Of a stretch of 64,000 nt of DNA, positions 8,904 to 17,284 are shown piece after piece. The stretch covers positions 1,330,001 to 1,394,000 of the forward strand of contig NZ_CP126106.1 in assembly GCF_030123325.1 (NCBI RefSeq), given 5' to 3'. A program made the translations under genes and the position numbers. The notes below the pieces were generated by a model that did no database searches, had not been told where the DNA came from, and was given only the letters and a program-made list of their open reading frames with translations. The first letter of the stretch is position 1. Every line of letters begins with the position of its first letter. The stretch comes from Peribacillus simplex (GTDB lineage: Bacteria > Bacillota > Bacilli > Bacillales > DSM-1321).

Positions 8904-9588
8904 ACTTTCCAGTCTTCCGGAATTCATGTTCCCAAGCCTGACCCAGGTTTTGGAAACTCTGTTTAATGGACTGATGAGCGGACAAATAACTGAAGCCATC
9001 GGAAAAAGCCTTGGCCGTATCCTGATCGGCTTTACGATTGCCATTATAGTAGGTCTAATATTAGGATATTTCATTTGGCGCTTTAAATTGGTTGAAGACA
9101 CTTTAGGATTCGTCGTGACGGCATTACAGTCCATCCCGAGTATCGTGTGGTTCCCTTTAGCGATCATTTGGTTTGGATTGAATGATTTTTCGATTCTCTT
9201 TATTGTCACCATCGGCGCAACTTGGACGATGACGGTTAATGCAACAAGTGGTTTCCGGAATGTCCCCCAGTTGTATCAGCGGGTTGCCAAGACATATGGA
9301 TCGACCGGGTTTCATTTTCTTCGCACCGTGATTTTACCAGCATCCGTCCCGCAAATAATTTCCGGTCTCCGAATTGCATGGGCCTTTTCCTGGCGTGCAC
9401 TGATGGCAGGTGAATTACTTGGCGGGGGAGGCGGTCTTGGACAATTGCTGGAAATGGGCAGATCACTGGGACAAATGGATTTGGTCATCTCCGTGATGAT
9501 CATCATCGCCATCATCGGAACAATCGTGGATAATGTCGTCTTTTCCCGCCTTGAACGTAATGTTCAACTGAAATGGGGAGTGAAGTAA
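8836..9588 (+). CDS. ABC transporter permease (SsuC/TauC-like)
   Basis: A 250-residue inner-membrane permease with about six membrane segments and the EAA loop AKTYGSTGFHFLRTVILPASVPQIISGLRIAW. The ATG at 8836 has AGGAGG at 8821, inside the end of the ATPase gene, and overlaps it by 68 bases in another frame. The C-terminal GELLGGGGGLGQLLEMGR block is typical of BPD_transp_1 permeases of sulfonate importers. Belongs to the three-gene importer operon. Confidence 0.87.
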   Translation: MITALRRIIFIAMIAGIWEVTSRLSSLPEFMFPSLTQVLETLFNGLMSGQITEAIGKSLGRILIGFTIAIIVGLILGYFIWRFKLVEDTLGFVVTALQSIPSIVWFPLAIIWFGLNDFSILFIVTIGATWTMTVNATSGFRNVPQLYQRVAKTYGSTGFHFLRTVILPASVPQIISGLRIAWAFSWRALMAGELLGGGGGLGQLLEMGRSLGQMDLVISVMIIIAIIGTIVDNVVFSRLERNVQLKWGVK

Positions 9589-9629
9589 CGATAGTTTAAT
9601 AAAATAATAGTCCAAAAGGAGAGAAAAAT

Positions 9630-10646
9630 ATGCTGAAAAAATCATTTTTTGCCCTTATTTTGTCTGTGTTGTTAATCGGAATAGTAAGCGGATGCACTCA
9701 ATCCAGCAGCAATGATGAAGAAGGAGAAGGTTCGGGGGGGAAATCCGTGAAAATTGGATATTTTCCTAACTTAACCCACAGTGCAACGATCATTGCACTC
9801 GAAAAGGGCTTTTTCGAAGAAGAGTTCGGTAAAGATGTTAAGATTGAAACCAAGACAGTGGCCAATGGCGGATTATTCATGGAAGCAATGGCTACAAACG
9901 CCATTGATGTCGGAACGGTCGGGCCTGGTCCATTGCTTAACTTTTACGTAAAAAACCCTGAATACCACTTGATCTCCGGGGCTGTTAATGGAGGTGCCGT
10001 ACTTGTGGCTAGCGAGGGCAGCAAAGTTACGGATTTAAAAGATTTGGGCGGTAAAAAGGTAGCGATTCCCGTCATTGGAAGTACACAGGATGTCATGCTT
10101 AGGAAGGCCCTTCAAGATGTTGACTTAAAACCGACTACGAATGGGGGGACAGTCGAGCTGTATGCGGCAGCACCTGCTGACACAACCGCACTTTTTGTCC
10201 AAAAATCTGTCGATGCAGCAGCAACCCAGGAACCATGGGGTTATGTATTGGAAAACCAGGCAAAAGGAAAGTTATTGCTTGACTGGGATCAATTTGCATG
10301 GGGGAAAGATTCACCTAACACGGTAGTGGCTGCAAGCCAGAAGTTCTTGGATAAAAAGGGGCTCGCTGCTTCTTATTTGAAGGCGCATGAAAAAGCGGTG
10401 AAGTTTATACAAGACAACCCTGAAGAAAGCCAAGAGCTGGTTATTAAGCATCTGAAGGAACTGACTGGAAAAGAATTAAGTAAAGAAGAAGTGGCTTCAG
10501 CATTTTCACGCCTTGAAGTGACAACTGAAGTTAATGAGCAAGTCATTCAGGAAATGGCAGACATAAGCAAAGAAGCTGGTTATATCCCTAGCAATGATAT
10601 AAAAGGCATGATCGATTTATCAATTCTTGAAGAAGTGTCCAAATAA
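9630..10646 (+). CDS. ABC transporter substrate-binding lipoprotein (SsuA/TauA-like)
   Basis: A 338-residue lipoprotein. The signal peptide ends in the lipobox VSGC (Cys about residue 22). Then come the SsuA/THI5-like features VKIGYFPNLTHSATIIALEKG, DVGTVGPGPLL and VAIPVIGSTQDVMLRKAL. It captures the substrate outside the membrane for the adjacent permease and ATPase. Gene order here is ATPase-permease-binding protein rather than the ssuBACD order of B. subtilis. It is probably a different sulfonate-type system (YtlA-like). AAAAGGAGAG precedes the ATG; a strong terminator follows the stop by about 13 bases. Confidence 0.88.
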   Translation: MLKKSFFALILSVLLIGIVSGCTQSSSNDEEGEGSGGKSVKIGYFPNLTHSATIIALEKGFFEEEFGKDVKIETKTVANGGLFMEAMATNAIDVGTVGPGPLLNFYVKNPEYHLISGAVNGGAVLVASEGSKVTDLKDLGGKKVAIPVIGSTQDVMLRKALQDVDLKPTTNGGTVELYAAAPADTTALFVQKSVDAAATQEPWGYVLENQAKGKLLLDWDQFAWGKDSPNTVVAASQKFLDKKGLAASYLKAHEKAVKFIQDNPEESQELVIKHLKELTGKELSKEEVASAFSRLEVTTEVNEQVIQEMADISKEAGYIPSNDIKGMIDLSILEEVSK

Positions 10647-10658
10647 GTTGAAACAAGC

Positions 10659-10693
10659 AAGCGCCTCAGCCATCCTGGCTTTGGCGCTTTTTT
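10659..10693 (+). terminator. Rho-independent terminator of the ssu-like operon
   Basis: AGCGCC...AGCCAtccTGGCT...GGCGCTTTTTT stem with inner loop. Confidence 0.85.
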
Positions 10694-10780
10694 GTAATCA
10701 GGTCAAGGCTGAAAATCCATCGTATTGCGCCGGGGAATATAATCATACATATATAACCACGGCAGGTCATGAATTCCTCG

Positions 10781-11719
10781 CTATGGGCAGACTTGATCCA
10801 ATGCTTGGATAACATGATCAACCTCATCCCAGGAATGGATGGTAGCGCCTGAAGCCAGTGAATGTCCTCCACCATTGAATTGACGTGCGACTGAAGCGAT
10901 GGGAATATTCCGTGAACGTATCCTGACACGGATTTCAGAAGGATATTCGATGAAGAAAGCCCAGATTTTATTGCTCCTGACATTCGATAGTGTATTAACT
11001 AAATTCGAAGCTTCAATTCGATCCACGCCATACATATTTAACAGATCCTCCGTAATAATGAAGTAAGCTACCCCTTTATCGGTCACATTGAAGCTCATGA
11101 GGATGTCCGTTTGAAGTCTTGACGCGTTTTTCGTCTTTATATTAAGGCTGTTATGGATTCTTTCTGGATGAATATTATAAGTTCTTAAGTGCGAAACCAT
11201 TTTTAATGTCCTGGAAGTTGTATTCCCATTCATGAAATTACCTGTATCACTAAGTATTCCTGCATAAAATGATTTAGCCGCTTCTTTATTCATGATAAAG
11301 CCTTCTGGAAATTCCAAGAATAAATCAACAAGCATTTCACTGGCAGAGCTATAAGAAGGGTCGACCCAGGAAAGATCACCAAATTGCTCATAATCGGGAT
11401 GGTGGTCAATTTTGATTAGCATGTCCCCGTGATCATATCGGGTATCACTGATCCGTGAAATGTTGGCAGTATCACAAACAATCACTAAGGCACCTTTGTA
11501 TTTCTTATCGGAAATGACATCCATATCACCAATGAATAGTAGCTTATTCACTTCCTCGCCTACCGCATAGACTTCTTTAGAAGGATAGGAATGCTTCAAT
11601 AGCTTCTTTAAACCGATTTGTGATCCCAATGCATCCGGGTCCGGATGAACATGGCGATGAATGATAATTGTGTGGTATTTCTTAATCGCTTCGATTATTT
11701 CCGCTTTTTTATTGTCCAT
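10781..11719 (-). CDS. nrnA: DHH/DHHA1 phosphoesterase, NrnA-like
   Basis: A 312-residue protein, matching the ~313 residues of B. subtilis NrnA (YtqI). N-terminal DHH domain: HRHVHPDPDALGSQIGL, VIVCDTAN and the DHH core KIDHHPDYEQFG. C-terminal DHHA1 domain ends in the RNA/nucleotide-binding motif NGGGHSLASGA. NrnA degrades nano-RNA and dephosphorylates 3'-phosphoadenosine phosphate (pAp), a by-product of sulfate assimilation. In this sulfur-rich window the latter role is relevant. Start with GGAGATGGCG upstream on the minus strand. It is monocistronic here. A paralogue rather than the main nrnA cannot be excluded. Confidence 0.82.
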   Translation of the reverse strand: MDNKKAEIIEAIKKYHTIIIHRHVHPDPDALGSQIGLKKLLKHSYPSKEVYAVGEEVNKLLFIGDMDVISDKKYKGALVIVCDTANISRISDTRYDHGDMLIKIDHHPDYEQFGDLSWVDPSYSSASEMLVDLFLEFPEGFIMNKEAAKSFYAGILSDTGNFMNGNTTSRTLKMVSHLRTYNIHPERIHNSLNIKTKNASRLQTDILMSFNVTDKGVAYFIITEDLLNMYGVDRIEASNLVNTLSNVRSNKIWAFFIEYPSEIRVRIRSRNIPIASVARQFNGGGHSLASGATIHSWDEVDHVIQALDQVCP

Positions 11720-12174
11720 ATCGCCATCTCCTTTTAATCTTCCCTTGTCCGTCGAGAGGTAATCGATAGTATGAATTATTCATATATTGACAATTATGCA
11801 TATTCAATCATCCCATGACTCACGAATAAAGGCAATTTCCGATTACTCTGGATTGAGGGATGTATTTTTATATTTATCGGGAAGTATGCTAAAGCGTATT
11901 TCAATGGAAGTAATGAAAACACCTGAACAAAATTATTGCAAAATTCAAAAAATGATACTATACTTAATTTACCAAACCGATGACAGCAAGTTACCTTGCT
12001 GCATGGCCGGCTTGTCATAAAACTGGAATCCATAAAAATTGACTTGGTTCACTTGATCTTCCTTTGCAGGAAGACAGTTCGTGGATAAGGGTCAGTGAAA
12101 CATTCAATGTAATGACATTGTTGGTTTTACTGGCTCTTTTTTGTGTATCCCGACAGTTTGAAAGGGGTGATGAT
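11720..12174. other. Intergenic region between nrnA-like gene and CoA-transferase operon
   Basis: About 455 bases between divergent genes. It contains open stretches on both strands (for example 11787-12020) without a ribosome site or recognisable protein features. A T-rich segment runs straight into the AAAGGGGTGA ribosome site of the CoA-transferase gene at 12161. I see no RNA gene or strong terminator. Confidence 0.4.
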
Positions 12175-13362
12175 ATGAATGGAGCTTTGGAAGGAGTCAG
12201 GATTATCGATGTATCCCGTGTTTTGGCGGGGCCGTATTGTTCAATGATTCTCGGTGATATGGGTGCCGATGTTATTAAAATCGAGCATCATGAGGCAGGG
12301 GATGAGACGAGAGGATGGGGTCCGCCATTCGCCCAAGGAGAAAGCGCTTACTATTTATGTGCAAATCGAAATAAGCAAAGCATGACCTTGAATTTAAAGT
12401 CGGAACAAGGGAAAGAGATCTTCCGGAAGTTGGTGTCTTCAGGGGATATAGTGATTCAAAATTTCAAGACGGGCACGTTGGAAAAAATGGGGTTAGGTTT
12501 TGAGGATTTAAAGGAATGCAACCCCAAACTGATCATGGCCTCGATTACGGGATTTGGTTTAACCGGACCTTATAAAGATTTGCCTGGCTATGATTATATC
12601 ATTCAAGCGATGAGTGGTTTGATGAGCATCACAGGGGAAAAAGATGGAAGCCCCGTGAAGGTCGGGGTGGCCATAGCTGACATATTGACTGGGTTGTATA
12701 CATGCATTGGCATTTTATCCGCATTGCATCATAGGGATAAAGCGGGGGAAGGACAGGAAATTGATATTTCGTTAATGGATTGCCAGGTTTCTTCATTGGT
12801 GAATGTCGCCAGCAACTATTTATTCAGTGGCCAGACCCCTGAACGAATGGGAAACCAACATCCCAATATCGTACCATACCAAACGTTCCGGACAAGTGAT
12901 GGGGAGCTTGTTGTGGCTGTAGGAAATGATGATCAGTTCAGGAGGTTTTCAGCCGTTATAGGCAGACCTGATTTAGCAGAGCAGGAACAGTTTAAGCATA
13001 ATGAAAAACGTTTGCTGAACAAGGAAGGATTAATACCGATAATAGAGGATTTGTTGAAAGGAAAGACAAAGAAAGAATGGAAAAGGCTATTTGATGATGC
13101 AGGGATACCCAATGGTCCGATTAATGATATCGCTGAGATGTTCGAGGACCCGCAAATCATCGCAAGAGGCATGTTGGTGAACATGGAACATCCCACAATC
13201 GAAGATCTTAGAGTGACGGGATCGCCTCTGAACCTTTCAAAAACGCCGGTTACGATGAGAAAGCATCCGCCACTGTATGGTGAGCATACCGGTTCCATTT
13301 TGGCTGAAATTGGATATAGTCCAGACCAAATAAGCGAATTCAAGGAAAATAAAATTATTTAG
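12175..13362 (+). CDS. CaiB/BaiF family III CoA-transferase
   Basis: A 395-residue protein with the family N-terminus LEGVRIIDVSRVLAGPYCSMILGDMGADVIKIE. The motif GYDYIIQAMSG carries the conserved Asp (about residue 140) that forms the acyl-anhydride/CoA intermediate. The C-terminal ATG...HTGSILAEIGYS region is typical. It moves CoA between carboxylic acids. I chose the ATG at 12175 because AAAGGGGTGA lies five bases upstream; an in-frame open stretch reaches back to 12064 but has no ribosome site and would add a non-conserved, hydrophobic tail. The acyl-CoA dehydrogenase starts 11 bases downstream, so an organic-acid activation and oxidation pathway is likely. Substrate unknown. Confidence 0.9.
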   Translation: MNGALEGVRIIDVSRVLAGPYCSMILGDMGADVIKIEHHEAGDETRGWGPPFAQGESAYYLCANRNKQSMTLNLKSEQGKEIFRKLVSSGDIVIQNFKTGTLEKMGLGFEDLKECNPKLIMASITGFGLTGPYKDLPGYDYIIQAMSGLMSITGEKDGSPVKVGVAIADILTGLYTCIGILSALHHRDKAGEGQEIDISLMDCQVSSLVNVASNYLFSGQTPERMGNQHPNIVPYQTFRTSDGELVVAVGNDDQFRRFSAVIGRPDLAEQEQFKHNEKRLLNKEGLIPIIEDLLKGKTKKEWKRLFDDAGIPNGPINDIAEMFEDPQIIARGMLVNMEHPTIEDLRVTGSPLNLSKTPVTMRKHPPLYGEHTGSILAEIGYSPDQISEFKENKII

Positions 13363-13373
13363 GAGGAATTTAA

Positions 13374-14582
13374 ATGATGAATTTCGAATTAACAGAAGAG
13401 CAGCAAAGTGTGAAGAAAGTGGTAAGGAAATTTGTGGATAAGGAAATTATCCCATACATTCAAGAGTGGGATAGGCAAGGTCAATTCCAGCCGCATATTT
13501 TAAAAAGGTTAGCGGAATTGCAATTGATGGGCGTTTGTATACCCGAAGAGTATGGTGGAGTCGGAATGGATTACAATACCCTTGCCATCGTTTGTGAAGA
13601 GCTGGAGCGAGGCGATACGGCTTACCGAACTGCAGTTTCTGTACATACTGGGTTAAATAGCATGACCTTGCTGCAATGGGGGACGGAAGAACAAAAACAG
13701 AAATATTTAGTACCGCAGGCAAAAGGGATCAAGATTGGCGCTTTTGGGCTGACTGAACCGAATGCAGGGTCTGATGTTGCGGCAATGAAATCAACGGCAA
13801 AACGTGTTGGGGACCATTATATCTTGAACGGGTCAAAAACATGGATTTCGCTCTGTGATTATGCAGATCATTTCCTCATTTTCGCCAAGACGGATCATGA
13901 TGCCGGTTCAAGGGGAATCACTGCTTTTATTGTGGAACGAACTTTCGAGGGAGTGGAGTCGAAAGCCATTAAAGGGAAATTAGGAATTCGTGCCGGGAAT
14001 ACAGGCGAAATCTTTTTAACGGATGTAAAAGTTCCGGTGGAGAATAGGCTTGGTGAAGAAGGTGAGGGCTTTAAAATTTCCATGTCGGCATTGGATAGCG
14101 GCCGGTTTACAGTGGCCGCCGGTGCTGTAGGGTTAATAGAAGCAAGCCTGGAAGCAAGCTTGAAGTATTGCCATGAACGAAGTACATTCGGAAAAGAGAT
14201 TGGCAGGCATCAGCTCGTTCAACAGATGATTGCCAAGATGACCGCAAATTTAGAGATTTCCAGATTGCTGGTCTTTAAAGCGGGTACCTTAAAAAATCAA
14301 GGTAAAAGGAATACGAAGGAAACATCACTTGCAAAGTGGATATCATGCAATGCTGCTAACGAAGCGGCCAATGATGCGGTTCAAATTCATGGTGCCTACG
14401 GCTACTCGGATGAATATCCAGTGGAACGCTTTCTGCGGAATTCAAAAGCCCCGGTCATTTACGAAGGAACCCGTGAGATTCATACTGTAATGCAGGGCGA
14501 ATACGCACTTGGCTACAGACAAGATAAAGAGCTTCGTAAGCAATTGCCTGCATGGCCCTTCGAGCAAGTTTCCGTCCATTAA
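13374..14582 (+). CDS. Acyl-CoA dehydrogenase (glutaryl-CoA dehydrogenase-like group)
   Basis: A 402-residue FAD enzyme. Visible: the N-terminal helical domain, GAFGLTEPNAGSDVAAM and TKTWIS-type middle domain (NGSKTWISL), and C-terminal QIHGAYGYSDEYPVERFLRNSKAP. The catalytic base is Glu364 in IYEGTREIHT, the position used in glutaryl-CoA and related dehydrogenases. It oxidises an acyl-CoA to the enoyl-CoA and passes electrons to ETF. AGGAGG lies just upstream; two ATGs (13374, 13377) are possible. Co-transcribed with the CoA-transferase and the DUF3870 gene. Chain specificity not readable. Confidence 0.9.
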   Translation: MMNFELTEEQQSVKKVVRKFVDKEIIPYIQEWDRQGQFQPHILKRLAELQLMGVCIPEEYGGVGMDYNTLAIVCEELERGDTAYRTAVSVHTGLNSMTLLQWGTEEQKQKYLVPQAKGIKIGAFGLTEPNAGSDVAAMKSTAKRVGDHYILNGSKTWISLCDYADHFLIFAKTDHDAGSRGITAFIVERTFEGVESKAIKGKLGIRAGNTGEIFLTDVKVPVENRLGEEGEGFKISMSALDSGRFTVAAGAVGLIEASLEASLKYCHERSTFGKEIGRHQLVQQMIAKMTANLEISRLLVFKAGTLKNQGKRNTKETSLAKWISCNAANEAANDAVQIHGAYGYSDEYPVERFLRNSKAPVIYEGTREIHTVMQGEYALGYRQDKELRKQLPAWPFEQVSVH

Positions 14583-14602
14583 CTATAGATAGAGGAGATC
14601 AG

Positions 14603-14917
14603 ATGATGAACACATACTTTATTGCAGGGCATGCAAAACTTCCACAAGGGATGGCAGCGAGAAATATATATGATTCCATCACGATCACGGTAGAGCTTGA
14701 CTTTAAATATGGTGTAATAGTCGAGGCTTCCTGTACACTTGCTACAGAACATGGCAGGGAATTCATTCGTCAACTGCTGCGCGGTTATTGTCTGAAAGAT
14801 GGTATCGAAGAATTGATTGATCGTGTGCAGATGCATTATCGTGGGAAGGCTGGTCAAGCCATTCAAGCAGGGCTGAAGGATGTGTATGCACAGTTCGAAT
14901 TGGTCTCCGTTAAATAA
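14603..14917 (+). CDS. DUF3870 family protein
   Basis: A 104-residue protein of the DUF3870 family: YFIAGHAKLPQGMAARN at the start, GVIVEASCTLATEHGREFI in the middle and a helical end. The function of the family is unknown. Members often occur in CoA-transferase or acyl-CoA dehydrogenase operons, as here (20 bases after the dehydrogenase). The conserved Cys in EASCTLAT and the small size would suit a ligand-binding or regulatory accessory protein, but that is inference. GAGGAG lies six bases before ATG 14603; an open stretch upstream overlaps the dehydrogenase and lacks a ribosome site. Strong terminator follows. Confidence 0.8.
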   Translation: MMNTYFIAGHAKLPQGMAARNIYDSITITVELDFKYGVIVEASCTLATEHGREFIRQLLRGYCLKDGIEELIDRVQMHYRGKAGQAIQAGLKDVYAQFELVSVK

Positions 14918-14929
14918 GAGAAACTGGAA

Positions 14930-14969
14930 GGATCCTACCGTATGTAAAAAGGGTAGGATCCTTTTTTTA
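14930..14969 (+). terminator. Terminator of the CoA-transferase operon
   Basis: GGATCCTACC/GGTAGGATCC ten-base perfect stem and TTTTTTTAT tail. Confidence 0.9.
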
Positions 14970-15092
14970 TAGGTTCAGGTACATGGCAAATAAGTCCACT
15001 ATCAGTATAAATGGCAGTGTTTTTTATTGTTTAAGGAACTGGACATTTGAATGGATATATCGATCGTTGTTTTTAAAACGAAACGATTTAAG

Positions 15093-15219
15093 GTTGATTG
15101 GAGCGGAAGTGCGAGACTCCTGCGGGAGCAGCGGGACAGGTGAGACCCCACAGGCGTTTACGCCGAGGAGGCTCACCGCCCGCCCCGCGGAAAGCGAGCA
15201 TCTGGAGGGGAAATCAACC
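15093..15219 (+). repeat. Dispersed imperfect-palindromic intergenic repeat
   Basis: A ~127-base GC-rich element bounded by GTTGATT and AATCAAC. It contains GCGAGACTCCTGCGGGAGCA, GAGACCCCACAGGCG, GCCGAGGAGGCTC and GCGGAAAGCGAGC blocks. From memory, this block pattern recurs many times between genes in Bacillaceae genomes and carries no gene. Its composition is sharply more GC-rich than its surroundings. A decayed copy is at 20660-20775. Confidence 0.8.
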
Positions 15220-15270
15220 ACACCGCTTTACTTGGTAAATAGCAACAAAGTATGCGAAAACAGCCTTTTA

Positions 15271-15314
15271 AAAACACAAAACTCGCCCAATTTACGACGA
15301 GTTTGTGTTTTTTT
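15271..15314 (+). terminator. Terminator-like hairpin
   Basis: AAACACAAAACTCG/CGAGTTTGTGTTT stem with T tail, between the repeat and the end of the convergent cotG-like gene. Confidence 0.65.
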
Positions 15315-15391
15315 ATAGAAATTGGACTTTAAAGTGAAGCTTACTATCCAGTAAAAAAATATTAGTTGTACATTAAAACGGAACCATGAAA

Positions 15392-15892
15392 CTAGAAGCA
15401 CCGTCTCCGTCTATTGCGAAAGTTATTGCCGCAAAGCCAACTGCAGTGGTTTCTGTTGGAGCGCCTTCGTCTGCTGCAAGTGGACCTCCTCCTGCTGGTG
15501 CGCCTTTGTCTGCTGCAAGTGGACCTCCTCCTGCTGGTGCGCCTTTGTCTGCTGCAAGTGGACCTCCTCCTGCTGGTGCGCCTTTGTCTGCTGCAAGTGG
15601 ACCTCCTCCTGCTGGTACGCCTTTGCGTACGGCAAGTGGACCTCCTCCTGCTAGTGCGTCTATGCGTACAGAAAGTGGACCTCCTCCTGCTAGTGCGTCT
15701 TTGCGTGTTGCGAGTGGACCTCCTCCTGCTAGTGCGACGTTTAGTGCTTCTGCGGCGGGAAGTTCGCCTATTATTGTTGTTTTTACGTGAAGAACGGCCT
15801 TTTGAACATGGGTCATTATGCATGAAATCGCCTAACCCGAAGGAATTGGCTCTATCCACCGCAACTTGTATATTTCGAATGATGTCAGACAT
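15392..15892 (-). CDS. cotG: CotG-like spore coat protein with Arg/Ser 13-residue repeats
   Basis: A 166-residue, extremely basic protein. The N-terminus (MSDIIRNIQVAVDRANSFGL, then GDFMHNDPCSKGRSSRK) parallels the start of B. subtilis CotG. About eight RRTSRRRST blocks follow, seven at exact 13-residue spacing with variable Cys/Gln/His linkers, then a short Arg/Asn tail. CotG is a structural coat protein with 13-residue Lys/Ser repeats phosphorylated by the CotH kinase; here Lys is replaced by Arg. The reading frame is chosen because AAAGGGGG lies seven bases before this ATG, because of the N-terminal likeness, and because cotH is the divergent neighbour as in B. subtilis. Other frames are open across the repeats only because 39 is a multiple of three. 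Confidence 0.78.
   Translation of the reverse strand: MSDIIRNIQVAVDRANSFGLGDFMHNDPCSKGRSSRKNNNNRRTSRRRSTKRRTSRRRSTRNTQRRTSRRRSTFCTHRRTSRRRSTCRTQRRTSRRRSTCSRQRRTSRRRSTCSRQRRTSRRRSTCSRQRRTSRRRSTCSRRRRSNRNHCSWLCGNNFRNRRRRCF
15479..15751 (-). repeat. Seven tandem 39-base repeats inside the cotG-like gene
   Basis: The block AGTGGACCTCCTCCTGCT begins at 15479, 15518, 15557, 15596, 15635, 15674 and 15713, exactly 39 bases apart. The first four units are nearly identical on the plus strand and later ones diverge. This suggests recent slippage expansion at the gene's 3' side. Each unit encodes 13 residues on the minus strand. Confidence 0.95.
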
Positions 15893-15918
15893 ATTTATTT
15901 ATCCCCCTTTCTATACGT

Positions 15919-15927
15919 TAAACTATG
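15919..15927 (-). promoter_or_regulatory. Possible SigK -10 element of the cotG-like gene
   Basis: CATAGTTTA on the minus strand matches the CATAnnnTA SigK -10 pattern and lies just upstream of the ribosome site. The expected AC at -35 is not perfect (GGCA), so this is tentative. Confidence 0.4.
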
Positions 15928-15987
15928 CGCTTGTACGTAATATGCCAGAGATAATAGCACAATTTTTAATAAAAAATTTTTTTGGTG

Positions 15988-16014
15988 ACACTCCTCGCTT
16001 CTTTACATAATTTA
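15988..16014 (+). promoter_or_regulatory. SigK-type promoter of cotH
   Basis: gACa at 15987-15990 and CATAATTTA at 16006-16014 with 16 bases between AC and CATA, an excellent fit to the mother-cell SigK consensus (AC, 16 bases, CATAnnnTA). Transcription would start near 16021, which supports the ATG at 16047 rather than 16017 as the cotH start. Confidence 0.7.
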
Positions 16015-16046
16015 ATATGAAAGTGAACGTGAAAGGGAAGGGTTAT

Positions 16047-17138
16047 ATGAATTCTGACAAGAAGCTGCCTGTGTACCAGCTTTTTATTCCACCAGTTAAT
16101 TTAATGGAACTTCGCAGAGATATATGGTGCAATGATCCTTTACCGGCAAAGTTAACACTTAACAGAAAAAAACTTGATATTGATATTGTTTACCGTGGCT
16201 CACATATCCGCGGTTTTCGCAAAAAATCCTATAATGTAGTCTTTTATAAACCTAATACTTTTAGGAATGCCAAGGAAGTTCATTTAAATGCCGAATATAA
16301 AGATAAATCTTTACTAAGAAATAAATTATCTTTAGACTTTTTTGCGGATATAGGCACCTTATCACCGAACTCCCAGTTCGTTTTCCTGAATCTGAACGGA
16401 AAGGACGAAGGGATCTACCTAGAATTGGAATCGGTGGATGAATATTATTTGAAGACAAGGGGGCTGCCCAAGGGTGCCATTTTCTATGCAGTGGATGGTG
16501 ATGCCAATTTCTCATTGATGAGCGATTTGGATAAAGGAATCAAAAAATCATTGGAGATGGGCTATCAAAAAAAATGCGGGACAGAAAAGGATGAATTATA
16601 TTTACAAGAGTTGATCCTCCAAATCAATACAATTTCAAGAGTGGATTTTGAAAAGGAAATCGTAAAATATGTCGATGTGGAAAAGTACCTGCGCTGGCTG
16701 GCCGGTGTCATATTCACGCAAAACTTTGATGGGTTCGTTCATAACTATGCCTTGTATCGAAATGGAGATACTGGACTCTTTGAAATGATTCCATGGGATT
16801 ATGATGCGACATGGGGCAGGGATGTTAACGGGAAAGTGATGGAAGAGGATTATGTGGGAATCGAGGGATTCAATACATTGACTGCTAGAATCCTTGATGT
16901 AAGGGGATTTCGTGTCCGGTACCAAGAACTTCTAAAGGAGATTTTGATCAATCATTTTACCGTGGGCTATATGGAACCTATCATTCACGAAATGCATGAT
17001 CAAATAAGACCTTATGTTTCAAAAGATCCATATATCAAGGATAATATTGTGGAATTTGATAATGAGCCCGCATTCATCCTGAAATTCATTGAGGCCCGTG
17101 CAAAGTATATAAATAGCCGTCTGCATAAATTGGATTGA
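16047..17138 (+). CDS. cotH: Spore coat protein kinase CotH
   Basis: A 363-residue protein, almost exactly the length of B. subtilis CotH (362). CotH proteins are atypical protein kinases that phosphorylate CotG/CotB and steer assembly of the inner and outer coat in the mother cell. Visible blocks: VYRGSHIRGFRKKSYNVVF, KEVHLNAEYKDKSLLRNKL, a GKDEGIYLELESVDEYYLK segment, the YVDVEKYLRWLAGVIFTQNFDGFVHNY-type helix pair, and the kinase metal-binding motif MIPWDYDATWG. Start 16047 has AGGGAAGGG upstream and lies downstream of the SigK promoter. Divergent from the cotG-like gene, as in B. subtilis. Confident call. Confidence 0.92.
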   Translation: MNSDKKLPVYQLFIPPVNLMELRRDIWCNDPLPAKLTLNRKKLDIDIVYRGSHIRGFRKKSYNVVFYKPNTFRNAKEVHLNAEYKDKSLLRNKLSLDFFADIGTLSPNSQFVFLNLNGKDEGIYLELESVDEYYLKTRGLPKGAIFYAVDGDANFSLMSDLDKGIKKSLEMGYQKKCGTEKDELYLQELILQINTISRVDFEKEIVKYVDVEKYLRWLAGVIFTQNFDGFVHNYALYRNGDTGLFEMIPWDYDATWGRDVNGKVMEEDYVGIEGFNTLTARILDVRGFRVRYQELLKEILINHFTVGYMEPIIHEMHDQIRPYVSKDPYIKDNIVEFDNEPAFILKFIEARAKYINSRLHKLD

Positions 17139-17284
17139 TAATTCCTTTCCTTTAGTGATGGAACAATGAAAAATATGACAGCAGGAGTGTTGAAAGAAAA
17201 GCATTCCTGCTTTTTTCTATCCGATTCCATTTGCTTTTCTATACTATTACAGCTATGTTTGATAGAAAGATATAATCTAAAGTA

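Noticed and set aside
11787..12033. Opposed ORFs of ~77 codons in the gap before the CoA-transferase
   Set aside because: No ribosome sites, no family pattern, both strands open by chance in AT-rich DNA.
12064..12174. Longer CoA-transferase start
   Set aside because: No ribosome site and a hydrophobic extension not expected in the family; ATG 12175 has AAAGGGG.
15479..15751. CRISPR-like periodic array
   Set aside because: Units are contiguous 39-base coding repeats with no unique spacers and no cas genes.
15386..15816. Pro/Ala-rich plus-strand ORF and Gly/Pro-rich minus-strand ORF over the 39-base array
   Set aside because: They are open only because the repeat is a multiple of three; neither has a ribosome site or N-terminal family likeness, whereas the 15892 frame has both.
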